Origin: Clostridium estertheticum
Lineage (GTDB): Bacteria > Bacillota > Clostridia > Clostridiales > Clostridiaceae
Assembly (NCBI RefSeq): GCF_011065935.2
Contig: NZ_JAAMNH020000002.1
Span: 70,970-134,969 of the forward strand
DNA: 64,000 nt
Direction of reading: 5' to 3'
Shown here: piece after piece, positions 19,483-29,233 of the stretch
Layout: the number at the start of each line of letters is the position of its first letter
Position numbering within the stretch: position 1 is the first letter of the stretch
Translations under genes and position numbers: made by a program
Notes under the pieces: model-generated
The model's input: the letters and a program-made list of their open reading frames with translations, nothing else
Databases searched by the model: none
Told to the model about the DNA's origin: nothing

Positions 19483-21309
19483 ATGATGAAAATAATAAAT
19501 AAGGTTAATGAAATAATATCTAAAGTAATCCAAAAAATTGCTAGTAAACTAGTAAGTAAACTTATACTGATTTTTACTACAATTATAGTTACTATAGTTG
19601 TATCACTAACATTTATATCCTACAAAATTATACAACACGAATCAATTAAAAACATTATTAGCAGTAATACTAATAATCTTAACCTTGTAAACAAAAATTT
19701 TGAAAAATACTTTTCAGATATAGGCAAAAGTTTTTTTCCACAATATAATTATGACAAAGTAATGAATGCAGTAGCAAATGAATCAGAAGATTATACTCAA
19801 AGAGCATACTTGGAGGATTATCTTAGAAGCTTTATTTATAACAGAAAAGATATTTACAGTGTATATTTATATTTTCCTAATGAAGAAAAGTATTATTATA
19901 TAGAACGTGGCTATGATGATTTAAAGGTAAAAACAAATTATAATGAAAATATCTCTAACAAAGAATGGTATAAAAATTTGATGGACAGTAAGACAAATAC
20001 ATATATTGAGCCGTTGTTCTTGTCTAAAAATACTGAGTACTTAGCAAATAATCAAAATGAGTTTATGGCATTTCATAGGGTTTTAAGAAATATAACAGAT
20101 AAAAAACCTAAAGCAGTAATTTCACTTTATTTTAATTCACTAAAAAAGGAAGATATTCTAAGTGACATACCAGTGAATAGCGGTGAGCACACAATTCTTT
20201 TAGATGCAAGTAATAATTTTTTATATATGGATACTAAGGATGTTTTAAATAACTTACAAAGTAAACTTTTTTTTAATAGTATTTATAGAAAAAAGAATAA
20301 TGATTATTTCTATTGGGAAATAGATAAAAATAAATTTTTAGTTATATACGATATTTCAAAAGTGGATAATTGGAAGTTAATAAGGTTAATACCCTACAGC
20401 CAAGTAAATAAATTTGCTCAAATTAATAGCAATCTAAGTATTTTAGTTGGTATAATCTTTCTCGTTTTGTCAGTATTAACGGTAAGGTTTACGTCAAATT
20501 CTATAACAAGACCATTAAAAACACTTTCTAAAAAAATGAGTGTTTTTGGTAAGGGGAACTTTGATACTCAAGTTGAAATTAAAGGAAGAGATGAGATAGC
20601 TCAACTATCAAAGCAATTTAATGAGATGGTTATAAAAATAAATGAACTTATAAATGAACAATATAAAATGAAATTGGTACAAAAAAATGCTATTTTAAAA
20701 GCTTTGGAAGCAGAGCTAAACCCACATTTTTTGTATAATGCTCTTCAAGCTATATCTACTAAGGCATTAAAAAGTGGGGTGGAGGATTTAAGTGTAATGG
20801 TTGATGCTCTCGCTTTTACTTTTAGATACTGCATAAATGGAGTGGAAATTGTAAAGGTAAGAGATGAAATTAAGCATGTGGAGAACTATTTGATAATTCA
20901 GAAGGCTAGGTATGGTGACCGGCTTCAAGTTTCCTATGAATTAGAGGATTTAGCTTTAGACTTTGAGATTCCTAAGTTATCAATACAAAGCTTAGTTGAA
21001 AATTCAATAAAACATGCACTTGAAGAAAGAGCTACAATTAGCACTATATTAATTAAAGTAATTTCAGGAGAATTAAATGTTAGGATAATAGTAAAAGACA
21101 ATGGTCCAGGGATAGATAGGGAGAGGCTTGATGAAATTTTTGAAGCATTAAATAGTGAGTGGACGGATGGCGAATATGAATGCATCGGCCTGAGAAACCT
21201 AAATACAAGATTAAAATTGATTTTTGGAGAAAGAGCAGGAATAATTATAAACTCAGATGAAACAGGCACAGAGATAAGCATTGTAATACCCAAGGGAGGG
21301 CAAACTTAA
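19483..21309 (+). CDS. YesM-type sensor histidine kinase
   Basis: Membrane kinase of about 608 residues: membrane segment near the N-terminus, large extracellular sensor (to about residue 310), second membrane segment (LSILVGIIFLVLSVLTV), HAMP, His_kinase domain with the phospho-acceptor His in EAELNPHFLYNALQAI, and a HATPase domain with N-box SIKHAL and G-box DNGPGI and GIGL-like IGLRNL. The start at 19483 follows AGAGG; an in-frame ATG at 19468 overlaps that site. The stop is directly followed by the regulator's GTG. This arrangement usually senses an extracellular sugar and switches on its own transporter. Confidence 0.9.
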   Translation: MMKIINKVNEIISKVIQKIASKLVSKLILIFTTIIVTIVVSLTFISYKIIQHESIKNIISSNTNNLNLVNKNFEKYFSDIGKSFFPQYNYDKVMNAVANESEDYTQRAYLEDYLRSFIYNRKDIYSVYLYFPNEEKYYYIERGYDDLKVKTNYNENISNKEWYKNLMDSKTNTYIEPLFLSKNTEYLANNQNEFMAFHRVLRNITDKKPKAVISLYFNSLKKEDILSDIPVNSGEHTILLDASNNFLYMDTKDVLNNLQSKLFFNSIYRKKNNDYFYWEIDKNKFLVIYDISKVDNWKLIRLIPYSQVNKFAQINSNLSILVGIIFLVLSVLTVRFTSNSITRPLKTLSKKMSVFGKGNFDTQVEIKGRDEIAQLSKQFNEMVIKINELINEQYKMKLVQKNAILKALEAELNPHFLYNALQAISTKALKSGVEDLSVMVDALAFTFRYCINGVEIVKVRDEIKHVENYLIIQKARYGDRLQVSYELEDLALDFEIPKLSIQSLVENSIKHALEERATISTILIKVISGELNVRIIVKDNGPGIDRERLDEIFEALNSEWTDGEYECIGLRNLNTRLKLIFGERAGIIINSDETGTEISIVIPKGGQT

Positions 21310-22938
21310 GTGTATAAAGTACTGATTATTGATGATGAAGAACCTGTTAGAGAGGCTATTAAAATTTTAGGCCAATGGGAAGCACTTCAAGTTAAAGAAG
21401 TTATTGAGGCCTTTAATGGAAAAGAAGGATTAAAATTAATAAGAGAGAATCAGCCAGATATAGTAATTGTTGATATGAAAATGCCAGAAATGAATGGACA
21501 GGAATTCTTAAAAATTTTGGAAGCTGAATATCCCAATATACAGTCTATTGTAGTTAGTGGTTATAATAGTTATGAATTTACAAGACAAGCTATACAATCA
21601 AAAGCTACTGATTATTTGCTAAAACCCGTAAATAAGCAAGAACTAAATAGCGCGATATCTAAATGTATTCATAATATTAGTGAAAAAAGACAAGTACAGA
21701 ATGAGACAATTGGTAACAATATTATGCTGAATGTATCATTGCCAGTTTTAAAGGAAAAAATATATATGTCTATCATTGAAGGGAACTATGATAATGAAGA
21801 TAAAGATTTATATTTAAATATGATTAATGTTAATGGAAAAACAAAATGCTTTGGAGTTGCACTTCTTATGATAATGAATATGGAAGAAGTAATTAGTAAA
21901 AAATTTGGTGATAATTTAAATTTAATGCATTGTGCAATTACTAATGTCATTAATGAAATATGCAATAAAAATATGGAATGCTTTAGTTTTGCTAATCCAG
22001 TTTTAGGAAGGGAAATTATAATAATAGTTTCTTATGATGGTATTTTTAGAGATGATATTAATGTATTATATTATGATGCAATTAAGAAAGCTCTTCAAAA
22101 AATAAGGGAATTGTTTAAAGTAAAAGTAACTGCATGCATTGGCGAAAATTATCTAAATATTGATGCTATAAGTGAATCCTATAAATCAGCACAGTCTATT
22201 TTGTATTCTATAAACATAATTGATATGAAAGAGAGAATTTACACTGATGTGTTAAAAAAAGTAAATCTAGAAAAACCCTCTATTTTAAATAATATGCTCT
22301 TATTAAAAAAGGCTTTCGAAAAGGGAAATGTAATTTATGCAAGAAGTATAATAAGTGAATATTTAAGTAAAGTAAAAGAAGCAGACTATTTTAGTTTTAA
22401 AGATGCATATAAAATTATTAAGGAATTCAATATTTTAGTAGAGGATATTGCAGTTAGCTTTGGAATCAACAACAATTTCATTTCGGAAGTAGGCAGGAAA
22501 AAGGCTAAGGGCGTAAGCTATGATTTCTCAACATTCCAAGAGTTTGAAAACATTCTATATAATATTGTTGACTTTTATTACATGGAGGTTAGAAATTGTA
22601 TTAAGGTTAATGAAAATTTTAAAGTTGGAGAAATCAAGGATTATATTGATAATAACTATTATCAAGAAATAAAAATCTCCATGTTTACTGATAAATACTA
22701 TTTGAGTAGAGAATACATTATGAAATTGTTCAAACAGGAATATAAATGTGGTATACATGAGTATATTCAAAATATTAGAATGAAAAAAGCTAAGGAATTG
22801 TTAAATGATATGCAGATAAAAATAAAAAATATATCTCAAATACTTGGGTATAGTGATACTAATTATTTTAGTAAAGCTTTTAAAAATTATTATGGTATAT
22901 CTCCAACTGAGTATAGAGCAACTACAATGAATAAATAA
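21310..22938 (+). CDS. YesN-type response regulator with AraC DNA-binding domain
   Basis: 542 residues: receiver domain at the front (VLIIDDEEPVREA, phospho-acceptor Asp55 in IVIVDMKMPEM, Lys in YLLKPVNKQE), a long middle region, and a C-terminal AraC-type double helix-turn-helix (MKKAKELLNDMQIKIKNISQ, LGYSDTNYFSKAFKNYYGIS). GTG start abuts the kinase's TAA; GGGAGGG lies inside the kinase's end. Likely activates the surrounding ABC genes and the downstream glycohydrolase. Confidence 0.92.
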   Translation: MYKVLIIDDEEPVREAIKILGQWEALQVKEVIEAFNGKEGLKLIRENQPDIVIVDMKMPEMNGQEFLKILEAEYPNIQSIVVSGYNSYEFTRQAIQSKATDYLLKPVNKQELNSAISKCIHNISEKRQVQNETIGNNIMLNVSLPVLKEKIYMSIIEGNYDNEDKDLYLNMINVNGKTKCFGVALLMIMNMEEVISKKFGDNLNLMHCAITNVINEICNKNMECFSFANPVLGREIIIIVSYDGIFRDDINVLYYDAIKKALQKIRELFKVKVTACIGENYLNIDAISESYKSAQSILYSINIIDMKERIYTDVLKKVNLEKPSILNNMLLLKKAFEKGNVIYARSIISEYLSKVKEADYFSFKDAYKIIKEFNILVEDIAVSFGINNNFISEVGRKKAKGVSYDFSTFQEFENILYNIVDFYYMEVRNCIKVNENFKVGEIKDYIDNNYYQEIKISMFTDKYYLSREYIMKLFKQEYKCGIHEYIQNIRMKKAKELLNDMQIKIKNISQILGYSDTNYFSKAFKNYYGISPTEYRATTMNK

Positions 22939-23044
22939 ATTTGCTTTTTTACCCTCAAAAAGCCACTTAAATGCATTTTATTAGAAGAGAAATATCTTTA
23001 TAATTGTAAATAGTAAATATAATATTTAAAGGGGGTAAATCAAA

Positions 23045-24325
23045 ATGTTAAAGAGAATTTTAAGTTTGGTATTGGTAAGTGTCATGGCAACTGGATTACT
23101 TACAGGTTGCGGATCAAAAAAATCTGCAGATGGTGCAGATAAAACAACTACGATAAGTGATAAACCTGCTACAATTAAAATGTTCGTAAATTCACCAGAG
23201 TATACGGATGCATATAATAGCTTCATTGCAGAATACAAAAAAGTTAAACCTAATGTAATAATAGAACTTCAAGTTATGCAGGCAGATTATCCAACTATTT
23301 TAAAAACTAAAATCGGCTCAGATGATATTCCAGATATATTTCAAACTACAGCCGGTGGAGAAATTAAGCAATATGCAGAATATAGTGCGGATTTGACAAG
23401 CGAGCCACTATCTAAAGCCATGATAGATTCGGTAAAAAAGAATGTGTCACTTGATGGTAAGGTATTAGGACTTCCTATTGCATCAAATCTATTTGCGCTG
23501 GCTTATAATAAAGATTTGTTTGCCACTGCTGGAATCACTAAATTGCCAAAAACAATCGCAGAATTAGAAGATGTCTGTAAAAAGTTAGAAGCAAAAGGAA
23601 TTACACCATTTGCTAACGGTTATAAAGAATGGTGGGTACAAAAGCATATATTCCAACACTTTATTAATGCATCAACAGATAATTCGGAAAAATTAGTAGG
23701 TGATTTTATAGCAGGCAAGACAACATTTAAAGAAAATCCTACTCTATTAAAATATTTTGATTTTATTAATTTAACTGTTAAATATGGCACTCCAAAAGCT
23801 TTAGAAAAAGATTTTTCAGCGGAGACAAGTGATTTCGCAACTGGAAAAGCAGCTATGATCACTGGTCAAGGAGGTTGGGCAGAACAGGGAATTGTTAAAA
23901 TTAATCCTAACATAAAGATAGGTATTATGGGATATCCAATAAATGATGATCCAAGTAAATCAACGATTATTGTAGGTTCAGGTGCTGTGTTAAGGATAAA
24001 TAAGGATTCTAAAGTACTTAAAGAAACTATAGATTTTAGTAACTGGTTGTATACATCCGAATATGGTAAGAAATGGTTTTCAGATGTAGCCAAGGCAATT
24101 CCACCTATTACTGATGGCTCATATCCAAATATGCAAATGGTAAATGATATGCAGAATATTTTAAAGACTGAAAAATCAGGAGATGAAGCTATAATTTATT
24201 CATTGGATAGTTTCCATCAGAAGTTTGGAGAAATCATGCAGGCTTATATTGGAAAAGCAAAAACTATGGACCAGGCTATTGATGAAATACAAAAATCATG
24301 GATTCAATTAGGTGCAGCAAAGTAA
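23045..24325 (+). CDS. Extracellular sugar-binding lipoprotein (ABC family 1)
   Basis: 426 residues. Lipobox LLTGC with acylated Cys22 behind a short hydrophobic leader, so it is anchored to the outer face of the membrane. The fold matches family-1 solute-binding proteins (GLPIASNLFALAYNKDLFAT; AAMITGQGGWAEQGI). AAAGGGGG precedes ATG. It feeds the two permeases upstream; the 106-base gap after the regulator leaves space for an internal promoter. A strong hairpin follows its stop codon. Confidence 0.9.
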   Translation: MLKRILSLVLVSVMATGLLTGCGSKKSADGADKTTTISDKPATIKMFVNSPEYTDAYNSFIAEYKKVKPNVIIELQVMQADYPTILKTKIGSDDIPDIFQTTAGGEIKQYAEYSADLTSEPLSKAMIDSVKKNVSLDGKVLGLPIASNLFALAYNKDLFATAGITKLPKTIAELEDVCKKLEAKGITPFANGYKEWWVQKHIFQHFINASTDNSEKLVGDFIAGKTTFKENPTLLKYFDFINLTVKYGTPKALEKDFSAETSDFATGKAAMITGQGGWAEQGIVKINPNIKIGIMGYPINDDPSKSTIIVGSGAVLRINKDSKVLKETIDFSNWLYTSEYGKKWFSDVAKAIPPITDGSYPNMQMVNDMQNILKTEKSGDEAIIYSLDSFHQKFGEIMQAYIGKAKTMDQAIDEIQKSWIQLGAAK

Positions 24326-24351
24326 TTCTACCTGAAATAGTAAATATAAAT

Positions 24352-24390
24352 CACAAATAAAATCTTGGTATCTTATACCAAGATTTATTT
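24352..24390 (+). terminator. Strong stem-loop after binding-protein gene
   Basis: AATCTTGGTAT / ATACCAAGATT, 11-bp perfect stem with a 3-nt loop, extendable outward to ACAAATAA / TTATTTGT with one bulge. Only a weak T-run, so it may attenuate rather than fully end transcription before the glycohydrolase gene, or stabilise the upstream mRNA. Confidence 0.65.
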
Positions 24391-24492
24391 GTACCTCCAG
24401 CATGTGTAAAGAGTTCATAGGCTGAAGGAAGATGGGAGCAAGTTGAAGAACTTATAAAAAAGCCATATTGATAGGAAAAGGAGAATGCTTAT

Positions 24493-26628
24493 ATGTATAA
24501 AATAAAAAATGATTATATAGAAAAAGTATATGCAGGGTGGTTAGGTAAACTGATAGGAGTACGTCATGGAGCACCTATAGAGCTATGGACATATGAAAAA
24601 ATTAGTAATGTTTATGGTGAGATTACTGATTATCTTGTAGACTATAAGGATTTTGCAGCAGACGATGATAGTAACGGGCCTATGTTTTTTTTGAGAGCAC
24701 TAGAGGACTATACTTACACAAACGATATTACTTCAGAACAAATCGGACTTACTTGGTTAAATTATGCACCTTATGAACATGGCTTTTATTGGTGGGGAGG
24801 TTACGGTAAATCAACCGAACATACTGCGTATTTAAATTTAAGGAATGGAATTAAAGCTCCTTATTCAGGTTCTGTAGAACTTAACGGTGCAACAGTTGCA
24901 GAGCAGATTGGTGGACAAATATTTATAGATACCTGGGGATTAGTAATACCAGGCAATTATAAGTTGGCCGCGGAATACGCTAAAAAGGCTGCAAGTGTAG
25001 CTCATGGTGGAAATGGAGTATATGGGGGTATGTTTATTGCTGCTTGCATAAGTGTTGCATTTGATGAGCATAATATTGAAAAAATTATACAAGCTGGGCT
25101 TTCAGTTATTCCTCTGGATTGTGATTATACTATAATGACAAAAGCTGTTTTAGATTTTTATCGAAAAAATCCTACTGATTGGAGAGAAGCCTTTAAATAT
25201 GTAAAAGATAATTTTGGCTATGACAGGTATCCTGGTGTATGTCATATAATACCTAACTCTGCAATTATCGTATTATCCTTATTGTATTGTGATGGAGATT
25301 TTTCTAAGGCACTGAATATATGCAATATGTGTGGATGGGATACAGACTGTAATGTAGCTAACGTTGGAACTATAATGGGAGTTAGAAATGGTCTTCAAGG
25401 TATTGATTATAATAAATGGAGAAAGCCGATAAATGATTTTTTAGCTTGCTCAAGTGTTATAGGCAGCTTAAATATAATGGACATTCCATGGTGTGCATAT
25501 TACATTGCGAACTTAGGTTATAAAATCGCAGGACAGGAAGCACCATCAGAATGGAAAGATATTCTTGAAGGTAACACCGCTAAATTTAATTTTGAACTAC
25601 CAGGATCAACTCATGCTTTCAGATTAGCCCATAATTCTGAAAAAAGTTTAGAATGGAAACTTAATCAAACTTTAGAAACTTCTTATACTGGGAAAGGTTG
25701 TCTAAAAATTGTTGTTAAGCCCATAAACTCTGGAAATGAGATTAAAGTATATCATAAAACCTATTATAGACCAAAAGACTTCCATGATAGCAGATATGAT
25801 CCAAGTTTTTCACCTACTTTGTATCCTGGACAAATGATTTCAGCGGCTGTAATGATACCAGATGATTTAGATTTTAAGGTGAAGGCTGTTCTTTATGTAA
25901 AGGATGGTAACTCGGACAAGTGTATAGAGGGTTTTTGCACCAAATTAAAGGCAGGTCAATGGCAAGAATTATGCTTTCAAATACCACCTCTTAAGGGTGC
26001 TTGTTTAGAAGAAATGGGTGTTAAATTTATTGTAGATAATAGTAGTGATGGAATTCTTATGACTTATATTGATGATTTTAATATTTCTGGTGAGCCTAAT
26101 TATACAATAGATTTTTCAAAAGAAAAAATGGAGGTATGGAATCCAATTCACCGTGAGGTGAGTCAATTTACTTACTTAAAAGGAATATGGGAAATAGAAG
26201 AAGGCGAGTTAAGCGGAAGTGGAAGTGATTATGCAGAAGCTTATACCGGTTATTATGATTGGAAGAATTATAGTTTTGAATGTACGTTAAAACCAATATT
26301 CGGTAAAAATCATAATCTCAACTTTAGAGTTCAAGGAGCTATAAGATCTTATTCAGTTGGGCTTGCTGATCACAATAAACTTGTTCTTTATAAAAACGAT
26401 AATGGTTACAAAGAGCTTAATTCTATTGATTTTGTATGGACTATTGGTAAAGAATATACCTTAAAAGTAGACGTAAAAGATAACAATATTGTTGTAAGTT
26501 CTAATGATAGGACATTAATAGTTTATGAAGACAATAATAATCCATATCTAAGAGGACAAATTGGAGTTTCCGTACAAAATGGAAGTCACTGTCACTATAA
26601 AGACTTTAAAATAGGCACTAACGAGTAA
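24493..26628 (+). CDS. ADP-ribosylglycohydrolase-family enzyme with C-terminal carbohydrate-binding-like domains
   Basis: 711 residues. Residues 1-350 form a DraG-type fold with both metal-binding signatures: DDD at 57-59 in FAADDDSNGP and GWDTDCN at 281-287, plus AHGGNGVYGGMFIA. Residues ~365-540 and ~545-711 look like two beta-sandwich modules; the last (YSFECTLKPIFGKNHNLNFR, FVWTIGKEYTLKVDVKDNN) resembles LamG/DUF1080-type concanavalin folds. No signal peptide, so it is cytosolic. AAAAGGAG precedes ATG. It follows a sugar ABC system on the same strand, suggesting cleavage of an imported N- or O-glycoside rather than protein de-ADP-ribosylation. Substrate unknown. Confidence 0.82.
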   Translation: MYKIKNDYIEKVYAGWLGKLIGVRHGAPIELWTYEKISNVYGEITDYLVDYKDFAADDDSNGPMFFLRALEDYTYTNDITSEQIGLTWLNYAPYEHGFYWWGGYGKSTEHTAYLNLRNGIKAPYSGSVELNGATVAEQIGGQIFIDTWGLVIPGNYKLAAEYAKKAASVAHGGNGVYGGMFIAACISVAFDEHNIEKIIQAGLSVIPLDCDYTIMTKAVLDFYRKNPTDWREAFKYVKDNFGYDRYPGVCHIIPNSAIIVLSLLYCDGDFSKALNICNMCGWDTDCNVANVGTIMGVRNGLQGIDYNKWRKPINDFLACSSVIGSLNIMDIPWCAYYIANLGYKIAGQEAPSEWKDILEGNTAKFNFELPGSTHAFRLAHNSEKSLEWKLNQTLETSYTGKGCLKIVVKPINSGNEIKVYHKTYYRPKDFHDSRYDPSFSPTLYPGQMISAAVMIPDDLDFKVKAVLYVKDGNSDKCIEGFCTKLKAGQWQELCFQIPPLKGACLEEMGVKFIVDNSSDGILMTYIDDFNISGEPNYTIDFSKEKMEVWNPIHREVSQFTYLKGIWEIEEGELSGSGSDYAEAYTGYYDWKNYSFECTLKPIFGKNHNLNFRVQGAIRSYSVGLADHNKLVLYKNDNGYKELNSIDFVWTIGKEYTLKVDVKDNNIVVSSNDRTLIVYEDNNNPYLRGQIGVSVQNGSHCHYKDFKIGTNE

Positions 26629-26738
26629 ACACCACTAGGGTAACTGTGACTTGGGGAAAAATAGTAAATAACAGAATGATTAAAGATGAAAAAAGTGTAA
26701 ATAATTATAGCTATAGTAAAATGAATGGAGAATGAGCT

Positions 26739-26876
26739 ATGGCTAAGAAGAAATTAATATGGTATCCAGGGGCAATGTACCATGTAACCAGTAGAGGAAT
26801 AATAAATATTACTATCATATTTTAGTGGAGACAGAAGAGAATCATATAGAAGGTATGTTGAAGGTGAAGCTAGGAG
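26739..26876 (+). pseudogene. Y1 (IS200/REP-associated-type) transposase remnant
   Basis: ATG at 26739 opens MAKKKLIWYPGAMYHVTSRG, the unmistakable start of a Y1_Tnp/RAYT-like transposase. It breaks off after ~25 codons, then YHILVETEENHIEGM from the middle of the protein can be read after an internal deletion. Inactive. Confidence 0.65.
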
Positions 26877-26888
26877 CAAGTCCCACTT

Positions 26889-26932
26889 AGGTAAAATCCT
26901 CGACTAATTAGCTTAGTCGAGGATTTTTACCT
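26889..26932 (+). terminator. Rho-independent terminator
   Basis: AAATCCTCGACTAA / TTAGTCGAGGATTT with a 5-nt loop and T-run; the stem can be extended to TAGGT/ACCTA with one bulge. It works in both orientations. The gap 26629-27102 otherwise holds only the Y1 transposase remnant. Confidence 0.75.
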
Positions 26933-27102
26933 ATGTATAAGTTTAAAATTATTTAATTTCATACTAATAAATAACTATTTCATAAATTTAACATTTGAAA
27001 AAAATTCAACTCGATAGCTGTCGATTTGTAATGATAGTTATACAATTATGTTGATATTTAAAATAAATTATACTATCATAGTTAATGTAATGTTTCACAA
27101 AG

Positions 27103-28353
27103 GTGGTGTCTAATATTAAATCTATTGTAAAAAATATTGTATTTTTCGGTTTTATTATGGGTACAGTTGTTGGTGCCTTTTGTTGGTCATTTATATTTCT
27201 TATAAATCTATCAAGTAATTTTTTGTGGCATGAGCTACCTCATATTATAAAAGTAAGTAACTTTACCATTACTATAATTTTATGCATACTAGGAGGATTA
27301 ATAATAGGTCTTTGTCAAAAGTTTTTAGGTCCTTATCCAAAAGAAATGGAAGAAGTACTTCACGAATACAAGATTACAAAAACCATTGACTATAAACCTC
27401 TACCCCAATATATTGTATGTGCTTTTTTACCACTAATTTTTGGAGGTAGTATAGGCCCTGAAGCTGGCCTTTTTGGAATGATAGCTATGCTTTCAACTTT
27501 TTTAAGCATAAAAATTAAAAATTCAAATCCTGAATTAAAAGAAGAATTTATAGAAACCTCTACTAGTGCTGTACTTACTGCTATTTTTCAAGTACCTCTT
27601 TTAAGTTCATTTTCTTATGATAAAAATTCAATTTATAAAGTACAACTTATTTCGAAAAAACTATTAAATTATTTTACATATAGCTGTACAGCGTTATCTA
27701 CTTATTTTGTTATAAAATTTTTAAATAATTTAACACATAAAGAAAGTTTTATTTTTAAATTAAACCAAAATCATATTTCTAGTAAAGATTTGTTGTTTTT
27801 TATACCTATTTTAATTCTTTCAATAATAATAGGTATCTCTTTTAACTATATTGGCCATTTAATAGAATGTATTTGTAAAAAAACTAAATTAAGTTCAAAT
27901 CCATTTATAGCTGCGATAATTGGTGGATTTATTTTAGCACTTTTAGGAGCTTATTTCCCTCTTATACTTTTTTCTGGTGAACATGCTTTAAGAGAAATTA
28001 TTAATAATTCTGAGAAATTGGGAAATACTTACTTATTATTCATTGCTTTTTTAAAGATATTAGCTACTAAAATATCTATTAATTTCCGATGGGTTGGTGG
28101 CCAAATATTTCCTATAATATTTGCCTCCTTTAGTATAGCATTTGCTCTTAGTGGTATTTTGAATATTGATCCAACTTATCTTGTAGCTATTACTGCAACT
28201 GGAGTAATTACAGTAGTGCTTAGAAAACCTATTATAGCTGTAGTTTTAATATGTTTCTTTTTACCTGTGACATACTGGATTTTTGCCATAATATCATCCT
28301 TCTCAATAAATTTTATAATTAATAAATTTATATATAAAACATCTCTAAACTAA
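27103..28353 (+). CDS. ClC-family chloride channel/transporter (YfeO-like)
   Basis: Membrane protein of about 416 residues with ten or more hydrophobic helices. GGSIGPEAGLFGMIA corresponds to the conserved ClC selectivity/gating loop, and WVGGQIFPIIFASFSIAFAL to the later pore helix; the repeat structure is that of ClC proteins, nearest in form to E. coli YfeO. The start is uncertain: GTG 27103 or 27106 lies almost inside its own AAAGGTGG, so a slightly downstream rare start is possible. Monocistronic. Confidence 0.8.
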   Translation: MVSNIKSIVKNIVFFGFIMGTVVGAFCWSFIFLINLSSNFLWHELPHIIKVSNFTITIILCILGGLIIGLCQKFLGPYPKEMEEVLHEYKITKTIDYKPLPQYIVCAFLPLIFGGSIGPEAGLFGMIAMLSTFLSIKIKNSNPELKEEFIETSTSAVLTAIFQVPLLSSFSYDKNSIYKVQLISKKLLNYFTYSCTALSTYFVIKFLNNLTHKESFIFKLNQNHISSKDLLFFIPILILSIIIGISFNYIGHLIECICKKTKLSSNPFIAAIIGGFILALLGAYFPLILFSGEHALREIINNSEKLGNTYLLFIAFLKILATKISINFRWVGGQIFPIIFASFSIAFALSGILNIDPTYLVAITATGVITVVLRKPIIAVVLICFFLPVTYWIFAIISSFSINFIINKFIYKTSLN

Positions 28354-28390
28354 TATTTATATTTTATAATACATATTATTTAGTTGATTA

Positions 28391-28522
28391 AGCCCAAAAG
28401 CACATATAGCATTTGCAAATATAAATGAAGTTTATGAAAGTTATAATATGTTTCCAGCTTTAGACAGCTTGGAATTTATAGACCCAATATATTTAGATGA
28501 AAAAATGCTAAAAGTGAACTAA
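28391..28522 (+). pseudogene. C-terminal fragment of an unrecognised gene
   Basis: 44 open codons without a start, AHIAFANINEVYESYNMFPA then LDSLEFIDPIYLDEKMLKVN and TAA, directly followed by a terminator. I do not recognise the family. The position of the terminator suggests a genuine gene end. Confidence 0.35.
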
Positions 28523-28523
28523 G

Positions 28524-28556
28524 GATAACTGCGTGTGTTACAGTTATTCTTTTTTT
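28524..28556 (+). terminator. Rho-independent terminator
   Basis: GATAACTG / CAGTTATT stem (one G-T pair), 9-nt loop, then CTTTTTTT. Confidence 0.75.
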
Positions 28557-28649
28557 GTTTAGACGTAAGATAAGATTTGTGTGAAAGCAAGTCTTTTTTC
28601 TTTTAGGTAGTGATGCTGCGTTTATTATGATTCAAACGGAATATGTTGG

Positions 28650-28815
28650 TGGATTTTATAGAAACTTAGACTTAATATAGATAATAAAAGTATTATTATA
28701 TCACATCTTCCACCATATAAATGTTTAGACAAAGCTAGTAATGGTGTTTATTACGGAAGCCCGGCTATTAGAGATATGATAAAGAAAAAAAAGCCTATAA
28801 ATGTATTAATATAGA
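28650..28815 (+). pseudogene. Metallophosphoesterase fragment
   Basis: Reads RNLDLI, then after a frame change DNKSIIISHLPPYKCLD and GVYYGSPAIRDMI. The SHxPP motif and GSxAIR are typical of the C-terminal part of calcineurin-like phosphoesterases. No start, short, broken. Confidence 0.45.
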
Positions 28816-28847
28816 AAAGATAAGAGATGATTATAATAGTAGATTTA

Positions 28848-28999
28848 TTGAAATTGAAAAAATAAATTACAAGAATTTATTCGACAATATTGAGGGTAGA
28901 GCTTTAGATCAGCAGCAGAGAGAATGTGTAATAAAAGAGGAGATAAACAATCTTGTTATAGCAGGAGCAGGAACGGGTAAGACAACTTATAGCAAACAA
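28848..28999 (+). pseudogene. UvrD-type helicase N-terminal fragment
   Basis: LFDNIEGRALDQQQRECVIK followed by NNLVIAGAGTGKTTYSKQKL: Q-motif and Walker A of a superfamily 1 helicase, ending abruptly. 29000-29233 contains no gene, only a short GC-richer inverted repeat (TGCCAC / GTGGCA near 29140). Confidence 0.55.
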
Positions 29000-29233
29000 A
29001 AATTGTACACTTCGATTCCAATATTTGTAATTTGATCGGGGGACATAACAATAAGTGGAAGTTTTTGTTTGCTATTATTTAAAGAATTTTACAAGGTGAA
29101 TTTTTATTGCAGATGCATGAGATTGCGTTTGGAACTTGCCACTTGCCACGTGGGTGGCACCAGATAGGGGGAAGCTGCAAATCACTTCCTATTAATGAGT
29201 TGTTACGTATTATTTTTTTAATATAACGCAATA

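Noticed and set aside
24493..26628. DarG-like antitoxin or DraG regulator of nitrogenase
   Set aside because: No DarT toxin or nitrogenase genes nearby; the large binding-type modules and the ABC/two-component neighbours point to carbohydrate metabolism.
29130..29165. GC-richer inverted repeat TGCCAC/GTGGCA as an mntH terminator
   Set aside because: No T-run on the minus strand and about 75 bases past the stop codon; too weak to call.
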